Source of the DNA: Kineothrix sp. MSJ-39
Lineage (GTDB): Bacteria > Bacillota > Clostridia > Lachnospirales > Lachnospiraceae
Assembly (NCBI RefSeq): GCF_018917935.1
Contig: NZ_JAHLPN010000010.1
Coordinates: 48,582-112,581 of the forward strand
Reading direction: 5' to 3'
DNA: 64,000 bases
Positions 27,063 to 36,539 of the stretch are shown piece by piece (the stretch's first letter is position 1; every line of letters starts with the position of its first letter). Below the pieces are notes generated by a model. The model did no database searches, had not been told where the DNA came from, and saw only the letters and a list, made by a program, of their open reading frames with translations. Position numbers and translations under genes: made by a program.

Positions 27063-28253
27063 TTAGCACAATCCATATTCCTTTGCCAGCTTTTCAAATG
27101 CCGCAAGTGACCTTTTCACCTTTTCTGTCGGTACGCAGTAGGAAATACGGAAAAAGCCCGGACAGCCAAAGCTGTCGCCCGGTACAAGCACCAGATTGTA
27201 AGCAAGTGCTTTCTGGCAGAATGCCTTTGCATCTTCTTCCGGGGACTTCGGGAACATATAAAAAGTACCGCCCGGTCTGACACAGGAGAATCCCATCTTG
27301 GTCAGTGCTTCATATAAGATATTGGCATTTTCCTCATAAACCGACAGATCTGAAGTTTCTCCCAGAAGTTCTGCAACCGTAAGCTGCAGCAGGGAAGCAG
27401 GACAGTTATGTCCGATCCCTCTGGAGATCTGTGTACACATATGTACGATCAGTGCTGCGTCCTTGCAGGCAGGATTGACTGCCACATAACCGATACGCTC
27501 GCCCGGCAGAGAAAGCGATTTGCTGTAAGAATAGCACATGATCGTATTGTCGTAAAACTGCGATACACAAGGGGCATCCACGCCTGAAAATACAATTTCA
27601 CGATATGGTTCATCGGAAATGATATAAATATCGTGTCCGTATGTTTCCTGTGCTTTGGAAAGCACCTCTGCCAGCTTCCGGATCGTTTCTGTAGAATATA
27701 CGATTCCGGACGGATTATTTGGGGTATTGATCAGAACTGCCGCTGTTTTTTCGGTGATCATCTGCTCAAATGCCTCAAAGTTGATCTGGAAGGTTTCCGT
27801 ATTTGCCGGTACTACCTTCAGAACCGCACCTGTTGTTTCAATATACGGTCTGTATTCCGGGAAAAACGGAGCAAAGGTAATGATCTCCTCGCCCGGGCAT
27901 ACAACTGCACGGAAGGCATGTGCCAGAGCACCTGCAGCACCACTTGCCATAAAAACATCTTCATAGGTATATGGGATATCATATGTCTTTGCCAGATACG
28001 CTGCAATCTTTTTGCGCACCTGCAAAATACCGTGGCCTTCGCTGTAGCCATGCAGGGAAAGCGGCTCTGTTTCCTCCAGCAGCTTTTTGATCACATCCTC
28101 CACCTTTTTCGGAGCAGGCACGCTCGGATTGCCGAGGCTGTAATCGAATACATTGTCAAATCCGATCTCCTCGCCCATTTTATGACCGGCCGCACTCATT
28201 TCACGGATGACCGATTTCTGTCCTAACATATCTTTGTACTTTTGTGAGATCAT
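27063..28253 (-). CDS. PLP-dependent aminotransferase, class I/II
   Basis: A 396-residue fold-type I aminotransferase. Landmarks are MASGAAGALAHAFRAV, NTPNNPSGIVYS, the aspartate in YIISDEPYREIVFSG, the PLP lysine in CYSYSKSLSLPGERIGYVA (about residue 240) and the C-terminal arginine in FRISYC. It resembles the aspartate or aromatic aminotransferase branch; the exact substrate cannot be told. AGGAGG precedes the start. It stands alone between the patatin and the SGNH gene. Confidence 0.88.
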   Translation of the reverse strand: MISQKYKDMLGQKSVIREMSAAGHKMGEEIGFDNVFDYSLGNPSVPAPKKVEDVIKKLLEETEPLSLHGYSEGHGILQVRKKIAAYLAKTYDIPYTYEDVFMASGAAGALAHAFRAVVCPGEEIITFAPFFPEYRPYIETTGAVLKVVPANTETFQINFEAFEQMITEKTAAVLINTPNNPSGIVYSTETIRKLAEVLSKAQETYGHDIYIISDEPYREIVFSGVDAPCVSQFYDNTIMCYSYSKSLSLPGERIGYVAVNPACKDAALIVHMCTQISRGIGHNCPASLLQLTVAELLGETSDLSVYEENANILYEALTKMGFSCVRPGGTFYMFPKSPEEDAKAFCQKALAYNLVLVPGDSFGCPGFFRISYCVPTEKVKRSLAAFEKLAKEYGLC

Positions 28254-28296
28254 ACTGTTCCTCCTTTATATAACGATACGGATATTTATCTGTTTT

Positions 28297-29238
28297 CTAT
28301 TTGTTTTCGTATTTTACTTCGCCGTCCATATAAGCACGCAGATCCTTGATGAGCTGCTGCGTTCTTGCTTTTGCGCCCTCATCCGTCAGATGCATATAGG
28401 TGTTGTAAAAATAAGAAGTCGGATATCTGTAATCATTAAAGTCCGAGATCACCGGTGCCTCCAATGCATCCGCAATCTCCTGCCCCATCTCATCATATGC
28501 TGCCCTGTCAGGTGTTCCTTCATAATCTGCAATCGGATAACCTGCCACAACCATATCTGCTCCCTGCTTTTGCAGATCTTCATATAATGTATTCAGGCGT
28601 TTTGCTGCCGTCTCATTAATATGATGGATCGCCACCATCGAAAAATCAATGCCTTCCTCCGACTGCGGGCGGGGATAATATACATCCCCGTATGCATTAA
28701 AGGCACTTCTGCGGTAGCAGTCATTTGTTTCCTGATTGCCTGATTCATTGCGCCACTGCCCAAGACATTTGCGCAGATAGGTCGGATACGCCCGAATCAT
28801 GTCCCACCAGTCCTTTGGGCGGATCAGCTTATACAGCTCAAAATGATTCTCAATCGTGATCCATGCAAGCACCGGATTCTTGATCGCATCCGCATCGTCA
28901 TAGTTGCTGTGGCACACCACGTAGATATCGCCGGGCGTCACATTCAGCCGTGCCGCCTGTTCGTTAAATACATTTCCGACACCGCCGTGCAGTCCCATAT
29001 TTACAACAGGCATGGAAAATGCTTCCTCCAACATCTGACTGTCCATACCAAACGCCAGATTGGAATTGCCGATCAGAACGATCTTCGGGCCTTCTATCGA
29101 CTGCAGGCGTGAAGCCTTATCTACCATGGACGCCTGATAACTGCCCATATACTGCGGCATAACAATCCCAAAGCAGAATGCAAAGAGAAGTAATGTCAAT
29201 ATAAATAATTTACAAAAGAAAAGTACTTTTTTCTTCAT
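28297..29238 (-). CDS. Membrane-anchored SGNH-like protein, partner of MBOAT
   Basis: A 313-residue protein with one N-terminal membrane helix (residues about 4-26) and an exported domain. KIVLIGNSNLAFGMDSQML places a serine in a GNSN block, as in DltD/AlgX-like SGNH proteins, and MHLTDEGAK near residue 285 supplies the D-x-x-H-like C-terminal block in changed form (H-L-T-D). Start ATG 29238 follows AAGGA; the frame continues upstream without a ribosome site. It lies 77 bases after an MBOAT gene; such pairs O-acylate extracellular polysaccharides. I infer that it acts outside the membrane on the acylated glycan. Confidence 0.75.
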   Translation of the reverse strand: MKKKVLFFCKLFILTLLLFAFCFGIVMPQYMGSYQASMVDKASRLQSIEGPKIVLIGNSNLAFGMDSQMLEEAFSMPVVNMGLHGGVGNVFNEQAARLNVTPGDIYVVCHSNYDDADAIKNPVLAWITIENHFELYKLIRPKDWWDMIRAYPTYLRKCLGQWRNESGNQETNDCYRRSAFNAYGDVYYPRPQSEEGIDFSMVAIHHINETAAKRLNTLYEDLQKQGADMVVAGYPIADYEGTPDRAAYDEMGQEIADALEAPVISDFNDYRYPTSYFYNTYMHLTDEGAKARTQQLIKDLRAYMDGEVKYENK

Positions 29239-29315
29239 GCACATATTCCTTCTATATCTTACTGCAAATAATCTTTTCAATATCTTTATTTTCCGACTGT
29301 CCGGCTTTGGATCTG

Positions 29316-30779
29316 TCAGAACTGGAAATAGATAAATGCCGTCTGGGCATATTCATAGCCGTATACGCCAAACAGCAGGATAAACAGCAAAAGTCCTACA
29401 TACACCAGATACCGTGCAAACCAGCCCTGTGAAAGGACAAGCACTGCTGCATTTTTCCCCTGATAAAGCAGTCTGTCAACCTGCCACAGTAAAAGCAGCG
29501 CAAGCGTGACCGCCAATAAAAGTGATGGCTCCATTCCCGCAAAAACAGCCCCGAACAACCTGTGGAAGCCCGGAACCGCCTTGATCTGCCTGAGCATACC
29601 AACAGCATCGCCCAAGGAAGAAGCTCTGAAAAACAGCCAGGAAAGATCCACAAGGGCAAATGTCAGAATGCCCGCAAAGATCCTGTAAGACGGGCTTTGT
29701 TTTGCAAGCTGCTCTGCCTTTTTCCGATAACCGGTCATTTCCTCGATCACCATATAAAGTCCGTTGATACCGCCCCAGATCACATATGTCCAGTCAGCAC
29801 CATGCCACAGACCGCTGACCAGAAAAACGATCATGACATTCAGATATTTGCGCAGCTTTCCTTTTCTGTTACCGCCAAGCGGGATATACAGATAATCCGT
29901 AAACCAGCTTGTCAGGGAAATGTGCCAGCGTCTCCAGAAATCATGTACACTGACTGCCAGATAAGGCGCCTTGAAATTATCCATCAGCCGAAAGCCCAGC
30001 ACCTTCGCACTTCCGATCGCAATATAAGAATAACCGCCGAAATCGCAATAGATCTGAAACGCAAACAAAACAGTTGCGAAAACGATCTCCGCACCGGTAT
30101 ATGCCAGATAATTGTCATAAATTTCCGTAATATATACGGACAGGTTGTCCGCGATCACAATTTTCAAAAAGAGCCCCCAGAGCATCCATAAAAGCCCTTC
30201 CCGGATCCGGTCTGTGTCAAAGGTATGTTCCTCCTCAAACTGTGGCAGCAGATTGTCCGAACGCTCGATCGGACCTGCTACAAGCTGCGGGAAGAACGAA
30301 ACAAACAGGGCATAACGGAAAAAGTTCCGACAGGCTTTGATCTTGCCCCGGTATACATCCATCGTATAACCCAATGCCTGAAAAATATAAAAAGAAATAC
30401 CGACAGGAAGCAGGATATCAAAGGCAGAAAGCTGTCTGCCATGAAAAAGACTGCTGAGCCTGTTCAGATTCACAATTGCAAAATTCAGATATTTAAAGTA
30501 GAACAACAGTCCCAGATTCAGTAGAAAGCTGGCTACCATCGCCATCTTTGCCAGTTTTACGGACTGCCGTCTGACCTTTGCCCATTCCACCAGAAGACTG
30601 CACAGGTAAGTGATCACGGTAGAACCCAAAAGCAGCAGACCATAGGCTGCATTCCAGTTCATATAGAAGAAATAGCTCGCGATCAGAAGCCATGCATTGC
30701 GCAGCTTTTTCGGAAAAGCAAAATACAGGATCGTCACTATAGGAAAAAACAGCAGATAGCTGACTGAATTAAAAATCAC
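29316..30779 (-). CDS. MBOAT family O-acyltransferase (AlgI/DltB-like)
   Basis: A 487-residue polytopic protein with about ten membrane helices. The conserved MBOAT core is FLVSGLWHGADWTYVIWGG (active-site histidine about residue 324), and the DFWRRWHISLTSWFTDYLYI stretch precedes it. AlgI-type enzymes move acetyl groups across the membrane onto exported polysaccharides such as alginate, cellulose or wall polymers. The start is GTG 30779, with GGAAGGG upstream. The next gene encodes its SGNH partner, and no glycan synthase lies beside them, so the acceptor is unknown. Confidence 0.92.
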   Translation of the reverse strand: MIFNSVSYLLFFPIVTILYFAFPKKLRNAWLLIASYFFYMNWNAAYGLLLLGSTVITYLCSLLVEWAKVRRQSVKLAKMAMVASFLLNLGLLFYFKYLNFAIVNLNRLSSLFHGRQLSAFDILLPVGISFYIFQALGYTMDVYRGKIKACRNFFRYALFVSFFPQLVAGPIERSDNLLPQFEEEHTFDTDRIREGLLWMLWGLFLKIVIADNLSVYITEIYDNYLAYTGAEIVFATVLFAFQIYCDFGGYSYIAIGSAKVLGFRLMDNFKAPYLAVSVHDFWRRWHISLTSWFTDYLYIPLGGNRKGKLRKYLNVMIVFLVSGLWHGADWTYVIWGGINGLYMVIEEMTGYRKKAEQLAKQSPSYRIFAGILTFALVDLSWLFFRASSLGDAVGMLRQIKAVPGFHRLFGAVFAGMEPSLLLAVTLALLLLWQVDRLLYQGKNAAVLVLSQGWFARYLVYVGLLLFILLFGVYGYEYAQTAFIYFQF

Positions 30780-30816
30780 AAATTTGCCCTTCCTTTCTAA
30801 ATGGTAATGTCAGTTT

Positions 30817-30845
30817 ATTATACGTCGAATACGTCCGTTTGGCAA
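30817..30845 (-). promoter_or_regulatory. Promoter of the MBOAT-SGNH operon
   Basis: On the minus strand TTGCCA (30840-30845) and TATAAT (30817-30822) are 17 bases apart, about 38 bases before the GTG start. Confidence 0.85.
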
Positions 30846-30998
30846 TTTTTTGTTTATTTTCGATAAAAACGCAATAAAAGTGTAGGCACTATCACTCTAT
30901 GCTTTTACAGCAAACAATGCTATGATACCTATAGATTGCAAAAGCCTGTATCACAAGCAGAAGATACAGTACTTCTGCAGTGTTATTCTTTCACCTTG

Positions 30999-31200
30999 CA
31001 GGCTCCCCTTTGGGGAGCCTGCTCTTTATATATCAGGGGAATTTTCCCTGATATATAAAGAGCCACTCCGTGGGATGCGCACTCGCGCGAAGCGGAATAT
31101 GTCGCAAGCGACCGCGCTCGGCGCCAGAGTTTTGCAGAGCAAAACTCTATGTGTATATCTTGTATCACGCGAAAGCTCCCGGGCGATGCCCGGGAGCTTT
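30999..31200. repeat. Cluster of four perfect hairpins
   Basis: The hairpins are 30999-31021 (10-bp stem, loop TTT), 31021-31063 (18-bp stem with AT-rich arms, 7-base loop), 31126-31148 (AGAGTTTTGC/GCAAAACTCT, loop AGA) and 31172-31200 (13-bp GC-rich stem, loop GAT). Smaller ones, CGC-GAA-GCG (31086-31094) and GTCGC/GCGAC (near 31101-31112), lie between. No long T-run follows any of them, so they are only partly explained as terminators of the ABC operon. Confidence 0.85.
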
Positions 31201-31245
31201 CATTAGATATTAGGATGATATTGCTATCATTCTGCCTTATAACTC

Positions 31246-32418
31246 TTATTTATCCTGTTTCTTTGTTACTACATCGAAGATAACTGCTGCAAGAAGTACA
31301 AGACCTTTTACAACTTTCTGGTAGTTGGCATCAACACCCATGATTGACATACCAAGGTTGATAACACCCATCAGAACCGCACCAACGATAACACCCGGAA
31401 CTGTACCAACACCGCCGTAAGCAGAAGCACCACCTACGAAGCAGGCACCGATAGCATCCATTTCATAGTTCTGACCGTATGTAGGCTGTGCACTTGTCAT
31501 ACGTGCGATTGTCAGCATACCTGCAAGAGCTGCTAAGAAGCCCATGTTTGTATAAGCGATGAAGTAAACCTTGTTTGTATTGATACCGGAAAGCTTTGTT
31601 GCTTTTTCGTTACCACCTACTGCGTAGAAGTAACGACCTGTTGTTGTTTTGCTTGTGATGTATCCGTAGATCAGAACGACACCGGCAACCCAGCAGAGTG
31701 CTGTAGGAATACCTTTGTACTGAGCCAGACGGAACATGAATACTAAGATAACTGCACAGATGATCACTGTTCTGACTACCATTGCACTCAGAGCTTCCAT
31801 TTCGTAGCCCTTCTTTGCACGGTTCATACGGTTCTTGATCTGAACCAGAACGTAGATCACACATGCGATCACACCAACCAACATACATGTGATGTTAAAT
31901 CCGTTTCCACCGAAGAAATCAGGGATGTAACATTCAGCACCACCACCGAATACTTTAACGAATCCTGCATTTGTCAGGGAAACTGTTAAACCGTTCAGTA
32001 CAACGTTTGAAAGTCCACGGAATACTAACATACCGGACAGTGTTGTAATGAAAGGAGGTACATGTACATATGCGATCCAGAAAGCCTGCCATGCACCGAT
32101 CAGAAGACCGATCAGAAGCATCATGATAGAAGCAGCTACAGGGTTCATACCCTTGCTTTCCATTAATGTTGCACCGACAGCACCTGCGAAGCAGACAACC
32201 GAACCAACGGAAAGGTCGATGTTACCACCGGTTAAGATACATAATAACATACCAGTTGCCAGAACGAATACGTATGCGTTCTGAGAAATTAAGTTACTTA
32301 CGTTCTGTGGAAGAAGAATTTTACCACCTGTCTGCCACGTAAAGAACAACGTAACTAATACTAAAACAATAATCATTGTATATTTTTTGACACCATTCAT
32401 CAATTTTGCTTTATCCAT
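31246..32418 (-). CDS. Sugar ABC transporter permease (MglC/XylH-type)
   Basis: A 390-residue permease of the CUT2 (RbsC/MglC/XylH) family with about ten membrane helices. Typical stretches are LTGGNIDLSVGSVVCFAGA and GGNEKATKLSGINTNKVYFIAYT, and AIGACFVGGASAYGGVGTVPG near the C-terminus. In CUT2 systems one permease forms the homodimeric pore. It follows the ATPase gene by 3 bases. The size (longer than RbsC) and the ATPase match the Mgl/GguB/XylH group, importing a hexose or pentose such as galactose, glucose, xylose or arabinose. The specificity is not decided. Confidence 0.92.
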   Translation of the reverse strand: MDKAKLMNGVKKYTMIIVLVLVTLFFTWQTGGKILLPQNVSNLISQNAYVFVLATGMLLCILTGGNIDLSVGSVVCFAGAVGATLMESKGMNPVAASIMMLLIGLLIGAWQAFWIAYVHVPPFITTLSGMLVFRGLSNVVLNGLTVSLTNAGFVKVFGGGAECYIPDFFGGNGFNITCMLVGVIACVIYVLVQIKNRMNRAKKGYEMEALSAMVVRTVIICAVILVFMFRLAQYKGIPTALCWVAGVVLIYGYITSKTTTGRYFYAVGGNEKATKLSGINTNKVYFIAYTNMGFLAALAGMLTIARMTSAQPTYGQNYEMDAIGACFVGGASAYGGVGTVPGVIVGAVLMGVINLGMSIMGVDANYQKVVKGLVLLAAVIFDVVTKKQDK

Positions 32419-32421
32419 TGT

Positions 32422-33963
32422 TTACGCTCCTTTATTTGTAGATTTTAAAATATGTGACATAATGATTTCCTGCGATGCTTCCTCGCCCTGCAGTTCTCCA
32501 ACAATTCTTCCTTCGTTCATGATATAGATTCTGTCGCACATGCCAAGTACTTCAGGAAGCTCTGAAGAAATCATGATAACAGATTTTCCTTCTGCCACCA
32601 ACTGATTGATAATACAGTAAATCTCATATTTTGCTCCAACGTCGATACCTCTTGTCGGCTCGTCGAGGATCAGTACATCCGGATCTGCGAACATCCATTT
32701 TGCCAGTAATACTTTCTGCTGGTTACCACCGGAAAGGTTACCGACATTCTGTTCTACAGTCGGACATTTTGTATGTAACTTTTCTTTGTAATCTACTGCA
32801 ATTGCATATTCCTCATCCTGGTCGATCACGCCGTGTTTGCTGATCGCATCCAGATTTGCAAGCGTCGTATTGATCTTGATCGGATTGGAAAGGATCAGTC
32901 CGTTTCCTTTTCGATCTTCCGTTACATATGCCAGCTTGTGATGAATGGCATCTCTTACATTTTTCAGATGTACTTCTTCGCCATTCAGCTTTAAGGTTCC
33001 GGAGATCTTTGTACCATAGCTCTTACCGAACAGACTCATGGCAAGCTCTGTACGTCCTGCGCCCATCAGGCCTGCAATACCAACAACCTCGCCCTTGCGG
33101 ACATTGATGCTGACATTATCAACGACCTTACGCTCTGTGTAAAGCGGATGGTAAACGGTCCAGTCTTTTGTCTCCAGATTGATCTCTCCGAATTTCTTAT
33201 TTTCACGTTTCGGGAAACGGTCTGTCAGCTCACGGCCAACCATGCCTTTGATGATACGTGCTTCGGAAATATCGTCTTTTTCTTTATCCAATGTTTCAAT
33301 CGTAGATCCGTCTCGAATGACTGTGATCTTATCTGCTACATAAGAGATCTCATTCAGCTTATGAGAGATGATGATTGAAGTCATGCCTTCTTTTTTGAAC
33401 TTCAGGAGTAAATCCAGAAGTGCCTGTGAATCATCCTCATTCAAAGAGGCAGTCGGCTCATCCAGAATCAGGAGCTTTGCATGTTTTGCAAGTGCTTTTG
33501 CAATTTCTACAAGCTGCTGTTTACCGGTACCGATATCCTTGATCAATGTTCTGGAAGATTCCTTCAGGCCTACCGTTCTCATGTACTTTTCAGCTTCGCC
33601 GTATGTATCATTCCAGTTGATCGAGAATTTCTTTCCTCTTTCATTACCGAGGAACATGTTCTCACCGATGCTCATGTAAGGGATCAATGCCAGTTCCTGA
33701 TGGATAATGACAATTCCCTTTTCTTCACTATCTTTAATTTTGGAGAACTTACAAACTTCTCCGTCATATATAATATCGCCTTCATAGCTACCGTAAGGGT
33801 AGATACCACTTAAAACATTCATAAGGGTAGATTTACCGGCGCCGTTCTCACCAACAAGAGCGTGGATCTCGCCTTCTTCTACCTGAAGATTTACATTATC
33901 AAGTGCCTTAACACCGGGGAATGTTTTGGTGATATTTTTCATTTCCAATAATACTTTCGCCAA
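32422..33963 (-). CDS. Sugar ABC transporter ATPase, double-domain (MglA/XylG-type)
   Basis: A 513-residue CUT2 ATPase with two nucleotide-binding domains. Domain 1 has Walker [16 protein letters not shown]-loop IIHQELALI and Walker [11 protein letters not shown]. Domain 2 has the degenerate P-loop [16 protein letters not shown], signature [15 protein letters not shown] and [11 protein letters not shown]. The start codon is TTG 33963, supported by AGGAGGG eight bases upstream. It lies between the binding protein gene, from which it is separated by stable hairpins, and the permease gene. Confidence 0.94.
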   Translation of the reverse strand: MAKVLLEMKNITKTFPGVKALDNVNLQVEEGEIHALVGENGAGKSTLMNVLSGIYPYGSYEGDIIYDGEVCKFSKIKDSEEKGIVIIHQELALIPYMSIGENMFLGNERGKKFSINWNDTYGEAEKYMRTVGLKESSRTLIKDIGTGKQQLVEIAKALAKHAKLLILDEPTASLNEDDSQALLDLLLKFKKEGMTSIIISHKLNEISYVADKITVIRDGSTIETLDKEKDDISEARIIKGMVGRELTDRFPKRENKKFGEINLETKDWTVYHPLYTERKVVDNVSINVRKGEVVGIAGLMGAGRTELAMSLFGKSYGTKISGTLKLNGEEVHLKNVRDAIHHKLAYVTEDRKGNGLILSNPIKINTTLANLDAISKHGVIDQDEEYAIAVDYKEKLHTKCPTVEQNVGNLSGGNQQKVLLAKWMFADPDVLILDEPTRGIDVGAKYEIYCIINQLVAEGKSVIMISSELPEVLGMCDRIYIMNEGRIVGELQGEEASQEIIMSHILKSTNKGA

Positions 33964-34017
33964 TTGTATCCCTCCTAATATCTAATCAAATCATTACATT
34001 TATTTACATCTTGAGAT

Positions 34018-34044
34018 TAACAGGCGGGGTAAACCCGCCTGTTA
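34018..34044. repeat. Intercistronic stem-loop of the sugar operon
   Basis: TAACAGGCGGG and CCCGCCTGTTA form a perfect 11-bp stem with a 5-base loop, between the binding protein and ATPase genes. No T-run follows on the minus strand. Such hairpins stabilise the upstream mRNA part and let the binding protein be made in excess; this role is inferred. Confidence 0.85.
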
Positions 34045-34068
34045 TTGATATTTATTTTGTTGTGTTCT

Positions 34069-34123
34069 ATAACCTGCTTCGCAGGTTATTTAGTCGCACA
34101 TTTGCTTCGCAAATATGTGACAA
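34069..34123. repeat. Two-hairpin interspersed repeat, copy 2
   Basis: Copy of the unit at 3320. ATAACCTGC/GCAGGTTAT with loop TTC (34069-34089) and CACATTTGC/GCAAATATGTG with loop TTC (34097-34119). Over about 55 bases it differs from copy 1 only at the middle base of each loop, plus the last flanking base. It abuts the stop codon of the sugar-binding protein gene (34124). Confidence 0.9.
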
Positions 34124-35269
34124 TTACTGAAGATCAGCTTCTGTGTAGTATCCTGAATCTACTAACAGTTCTTTGTAGTTAGAAGAATCTACGAATACTG
34201 GCTCGCAAAGGAATGAAGGGATAACGCCTGTACCGTTGTCATAAGACTCTGTATCGTTAACTTCAACTTCTGTTCCTTCGATGATCTGACCAACCATCTT
34301 TACAACCTGGCTTGCAAGTGTACGTGTATCTTTGAAGATAGACATTGACTGTTTGCCTGCTACGATATTCTTAACGTTTGCAATATCACAGTCCTGACCG
34401 GTGATGATCGGGTAATCACCTGTGTAGTTAGCCGCAAGTGCGTTCTCAACACCAAGTGCTGTAGAGTCGTTTGAGCAAAGAACTGCATCAAGCTTTGTGC
34501 CGTCTGCGTAGTAAGAAGCAAGAATGTTTTCCATTCTGGACTGTGCTGTTTCTGTAGACCAGTTAGCTGTTGCTACGTCTGCGAATTCTTTCTGTCCTGA
34601 TTTAACTACCAGTTTGCCTTCGTCGATGTACTTGTTCAGAACATCCATTGCGCCGCCGTAGAAGAAGTTAGCATTGTTATCACCTGGGTCACCGGTGAAG
34701 ATTTCAATGTTGAACGGGCCTGCTGCGTTGTCAAGGTCTAAGTTGTCACGGATGTACTCGCCCTGTTTTGTACCAACCATGTAGTTATCAAATGTTGCGT
34801 AGTAAGAAACTGCATCTGAATCCATGATCAGACGGTCATATGCGATAACAGGAATACCTGCTTCTTTTGCCTGGCTCATTACTGTACCAAGTGAGCTACC
34901 ATCGATAGAAGCGATAACTAAAACGTCAACACCTTCTGTAATCATGTTCTCGATCTGAGATACCTGTGTAGCTGTGTCGTTAGATGCATACTGGATATCT
35001 ACTTTGTAACCGGCTGCTTCCAGCTCTGCCTGCATGTTTGAACCATCCTGATTCCAACGCTGCAGATCCTTTGTTGGCATTGCTACACCAACGAATCCGC
35101 CTTCGCCTGAGCTTGCGCTTGTGTCTGTTGCTGCGCTGTCATTAGCAGTATCTGTTGCTGCTGCATCTGTTGCTGCGCTGTCATCTGAAGCTGCATTGCT
35201 TCCGCAACCAACTAACAGAGAAGCTACCATTGCTGTGCTGAGTAAAACACTTAATAATTTCTTCTTCAT
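34124..35269 (-). CDS. Sugar-binding lipoprotein of the ABC importer (ChvE/XylF-like)
   Basis: A 381-residue lipoprotein. A signal peptide with lipobox LLVGCGS places the lipid cysteine at residue 22. A linker of S, A, T and D follows, then a periplasmic-binding-protein domain of type 1 (FVGVAMPTKDLQRWNQDG, VDVLVIASIDGSSLG, GIPVIAYDRLIMDSDAV). The domain resembles ChvE/XylF, which bind monosaccharides such as xylose, glucose or arabinose. It is the first gene of the importer operon, and is probably controlled by the neighbouring YesN-type regulator. AGGGAGGAC precedes the start. Confidence 0.93.
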   Translation of the reverse strand: MKKKLLSVLLSTAMVASLLVGCGSNAASDDSAATDAAATDTANDSAATDTSASSGEGGFVGVAMPTKDLQRWNQDGSNMQAELEAAGYKVDIQYASNDTATQVSQIENMITEGVDVLVIASIDGSSLGTVMSQAKEAGIPVIAYDRLIMDSDAVSYYATFDNYMVGTKQGEYIRDNLDLDNAAGPFNIEIFTGDPGDNNANFFYGGAMDVLNKYIDEGKLVVKSGQKEFADVATANWSTETAQSRMENILASYYADGTKLDAVLCSNDSTALGVENALAANYTGDYPIITGQDCDIANVKNIVAGKQSMSIFKDTRTLASQVVKMVGQIIEGTEVEVNDTESYDNGTGVIPSFLCEPVFVDSSNYKELLVDSGYYTEADLQ

Positions 35270-35423
35270 ATTGAAGTCCTCCCTTAATTAAAATATATTT
35301 TTGTGTTACAAATCATTCCGTTTTTTAGGTTTTCTTTGTTACAAGTAGAATGTATCACATCTTCAATAGCAATAGTTTGCGAAATTCTGTCATTTTTTAA
35401 GATAGCATATCGCATAATAAAAG

Positions 35424-35465
35424 AAGTGCTAGCACAAAATTGTTATGTGTACCAGCACTTTTTGC
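35424..35465 (-). terminator. Terminator of the sensor operon
   Basis: AAGTGCT (35424-35430) pairs with AGCACTT (35454-35460), with further inner pairing GCAC/GTG. A T-rich tail follows on the minus strand (TTCTTTTATT). It separates the sensor operon from the importer operon. Confidence 0.72.
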
Positions 35466-35507
35466 AATAATTTACTATTGATTTTTTATTTTTGCGTGCA
35501 CGTGCCC

Positions 35508-36536
35508 TCAATCGCGCACGTTTAAATAAACCTCTTCTTCCAGGTGAAAACCACTGTTTATAATGACATCCTGCATATTGTCAGCATTTACCGCGATTGG
35601 TTCGAGCACAACAGCAGGCACATCATAGGTGCCATCATATTCTGTACGATCCGTGCTGATGCCTTCTCCACCTGCCATCTGACATGCGTAAACGGCTGCT
35701 GCCTGTGCAAGCTTCTCCACCGGCTTATACACGGTCATAACCTGTGTTCCTTCCACAATACGCTGGCACGCTTCCAGCTCTGCATCCTGTCCGACAATCC
35801 TGATCTTGCTTGCCAGCCTTTTCTCTGCAAGTGCTCTTACCGCACTCGTTGCCAGGCTGTCATTTCCGCACATGATCGCATCCAGTCCATCCAGAAGTTC
35901 CGGATGTTCATTGATATAATCATATGCCAGCTCCGGTTTCCAGCCGTCCGCATGCATGCTGCCAACGATTTCAATTCCGTTTTCTCCCATCACAGTGCAG
36001 AAGCCCTTCTCTACCTGCGAAACATTATTATCTGCGGTCGGTCCGGAAAGCATCAGCACTTTTTTGTTGGGAAGGCCTGCCTGTACCAGTGCCTCCCCCA
36101 TCAGCGTTCCTACCTTTTCGTTATCGAAAGAAATATACAGATCCACATCCGCGTTTTTGATCATACGGTCATAAGCGATCACCCGGATGCCTGCATCCTT
36201 TGCTTCCGTGATCACATCTGCCAGTCCGTCGGAATCAATGCAGACTACAACAAGCACATCTACCTTTTTCTTGATCAGATAACGGATCTGTGAGATCTGC
36301 GTGTCAATATCGCCGTTGGCATTCTGCACATTGACCTCTGCACCGTATTCCTTCGCTGTGGAAACAAACACATCTCTGTCTTTCTGCCATCTTTCTATGA
36401 CAAAGGAATCAAATACAAGTCCGATCTGCACCGGCGTATCGTCCTGCTGATCTTCCTCCGGCTCTGTCTCCTGTAATCTGCCACAGCCCGTCAGCAGGAG
36501 CAGGCATACAACAAACAGCATAAGCCTTTTCTTCAT
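35508..36536 (-). CDS. Second sugar-binding lipoprotein, linked to the two-component system
   Basis: A 342-residue lipoprotein with lipobox LLLTGCGR (cysteine about residue 18) and an acidic linker (ETEPEEDQQDD). The binding-protein domain is related to the one at 34124 (QIGLVFDSFVIERWQKDRDV, VDVLVVVCIDSDGLADVI, GIRVIAYDRMIKNADVD). It starts 4 bases after the response regulator gene, behind AAGGAGGG, so it belongs to the sensor operon rather than the importer. It could be a second binding protein for the same ABC importer or a sensor subunit. In Clostridium a xylose-binding protein XylFII presents the sugar to a LytS-type kinase. Confidence 0.88.
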   Translation of the reverse strand: MKKRLMLFVVCLLLLTGCGRLQETEPEEDQQDDTPVQIGLVFDSFVIERWQKDRDVFVSTAKEYGAEVNVQNANGDIDTQISQIRYLIKKKVDVLVVVCIDSDGLADVITEAKDAGIRVIAYDRMIKNADVDLYISFDNEKVGTLMGEALVQAGLPNKKVLMLSGPTADNNVSQVEKGFCTVMGENGIEIVGSMHADGWKPELAYDYINEHPELLDGLDAIMCGNDSLATSAVRALAEKRLASKIRIVGQDAELEACQRIVEGTQVMTVYKPVEKLAQAAAVYACQMAGGEGISTDRTEYDGTYDVPAVVLEPIAVNADNMQDVIINSGFHLEEEVYLNVRD

Positions 36537-36539
36537 CTA

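Larger units (their letters stand above)
30780..31245. other. Intergenic region: promoter and hairpin cluster
   Basis: This 466-base gap has no plausible gene. Its left part carries the promoter of the MBOAT operon. Its right part (30999-31200) carries at least four strong hairpins, listed separately, downstream of the sugar ABC permease gene. Confidence 0.8.
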
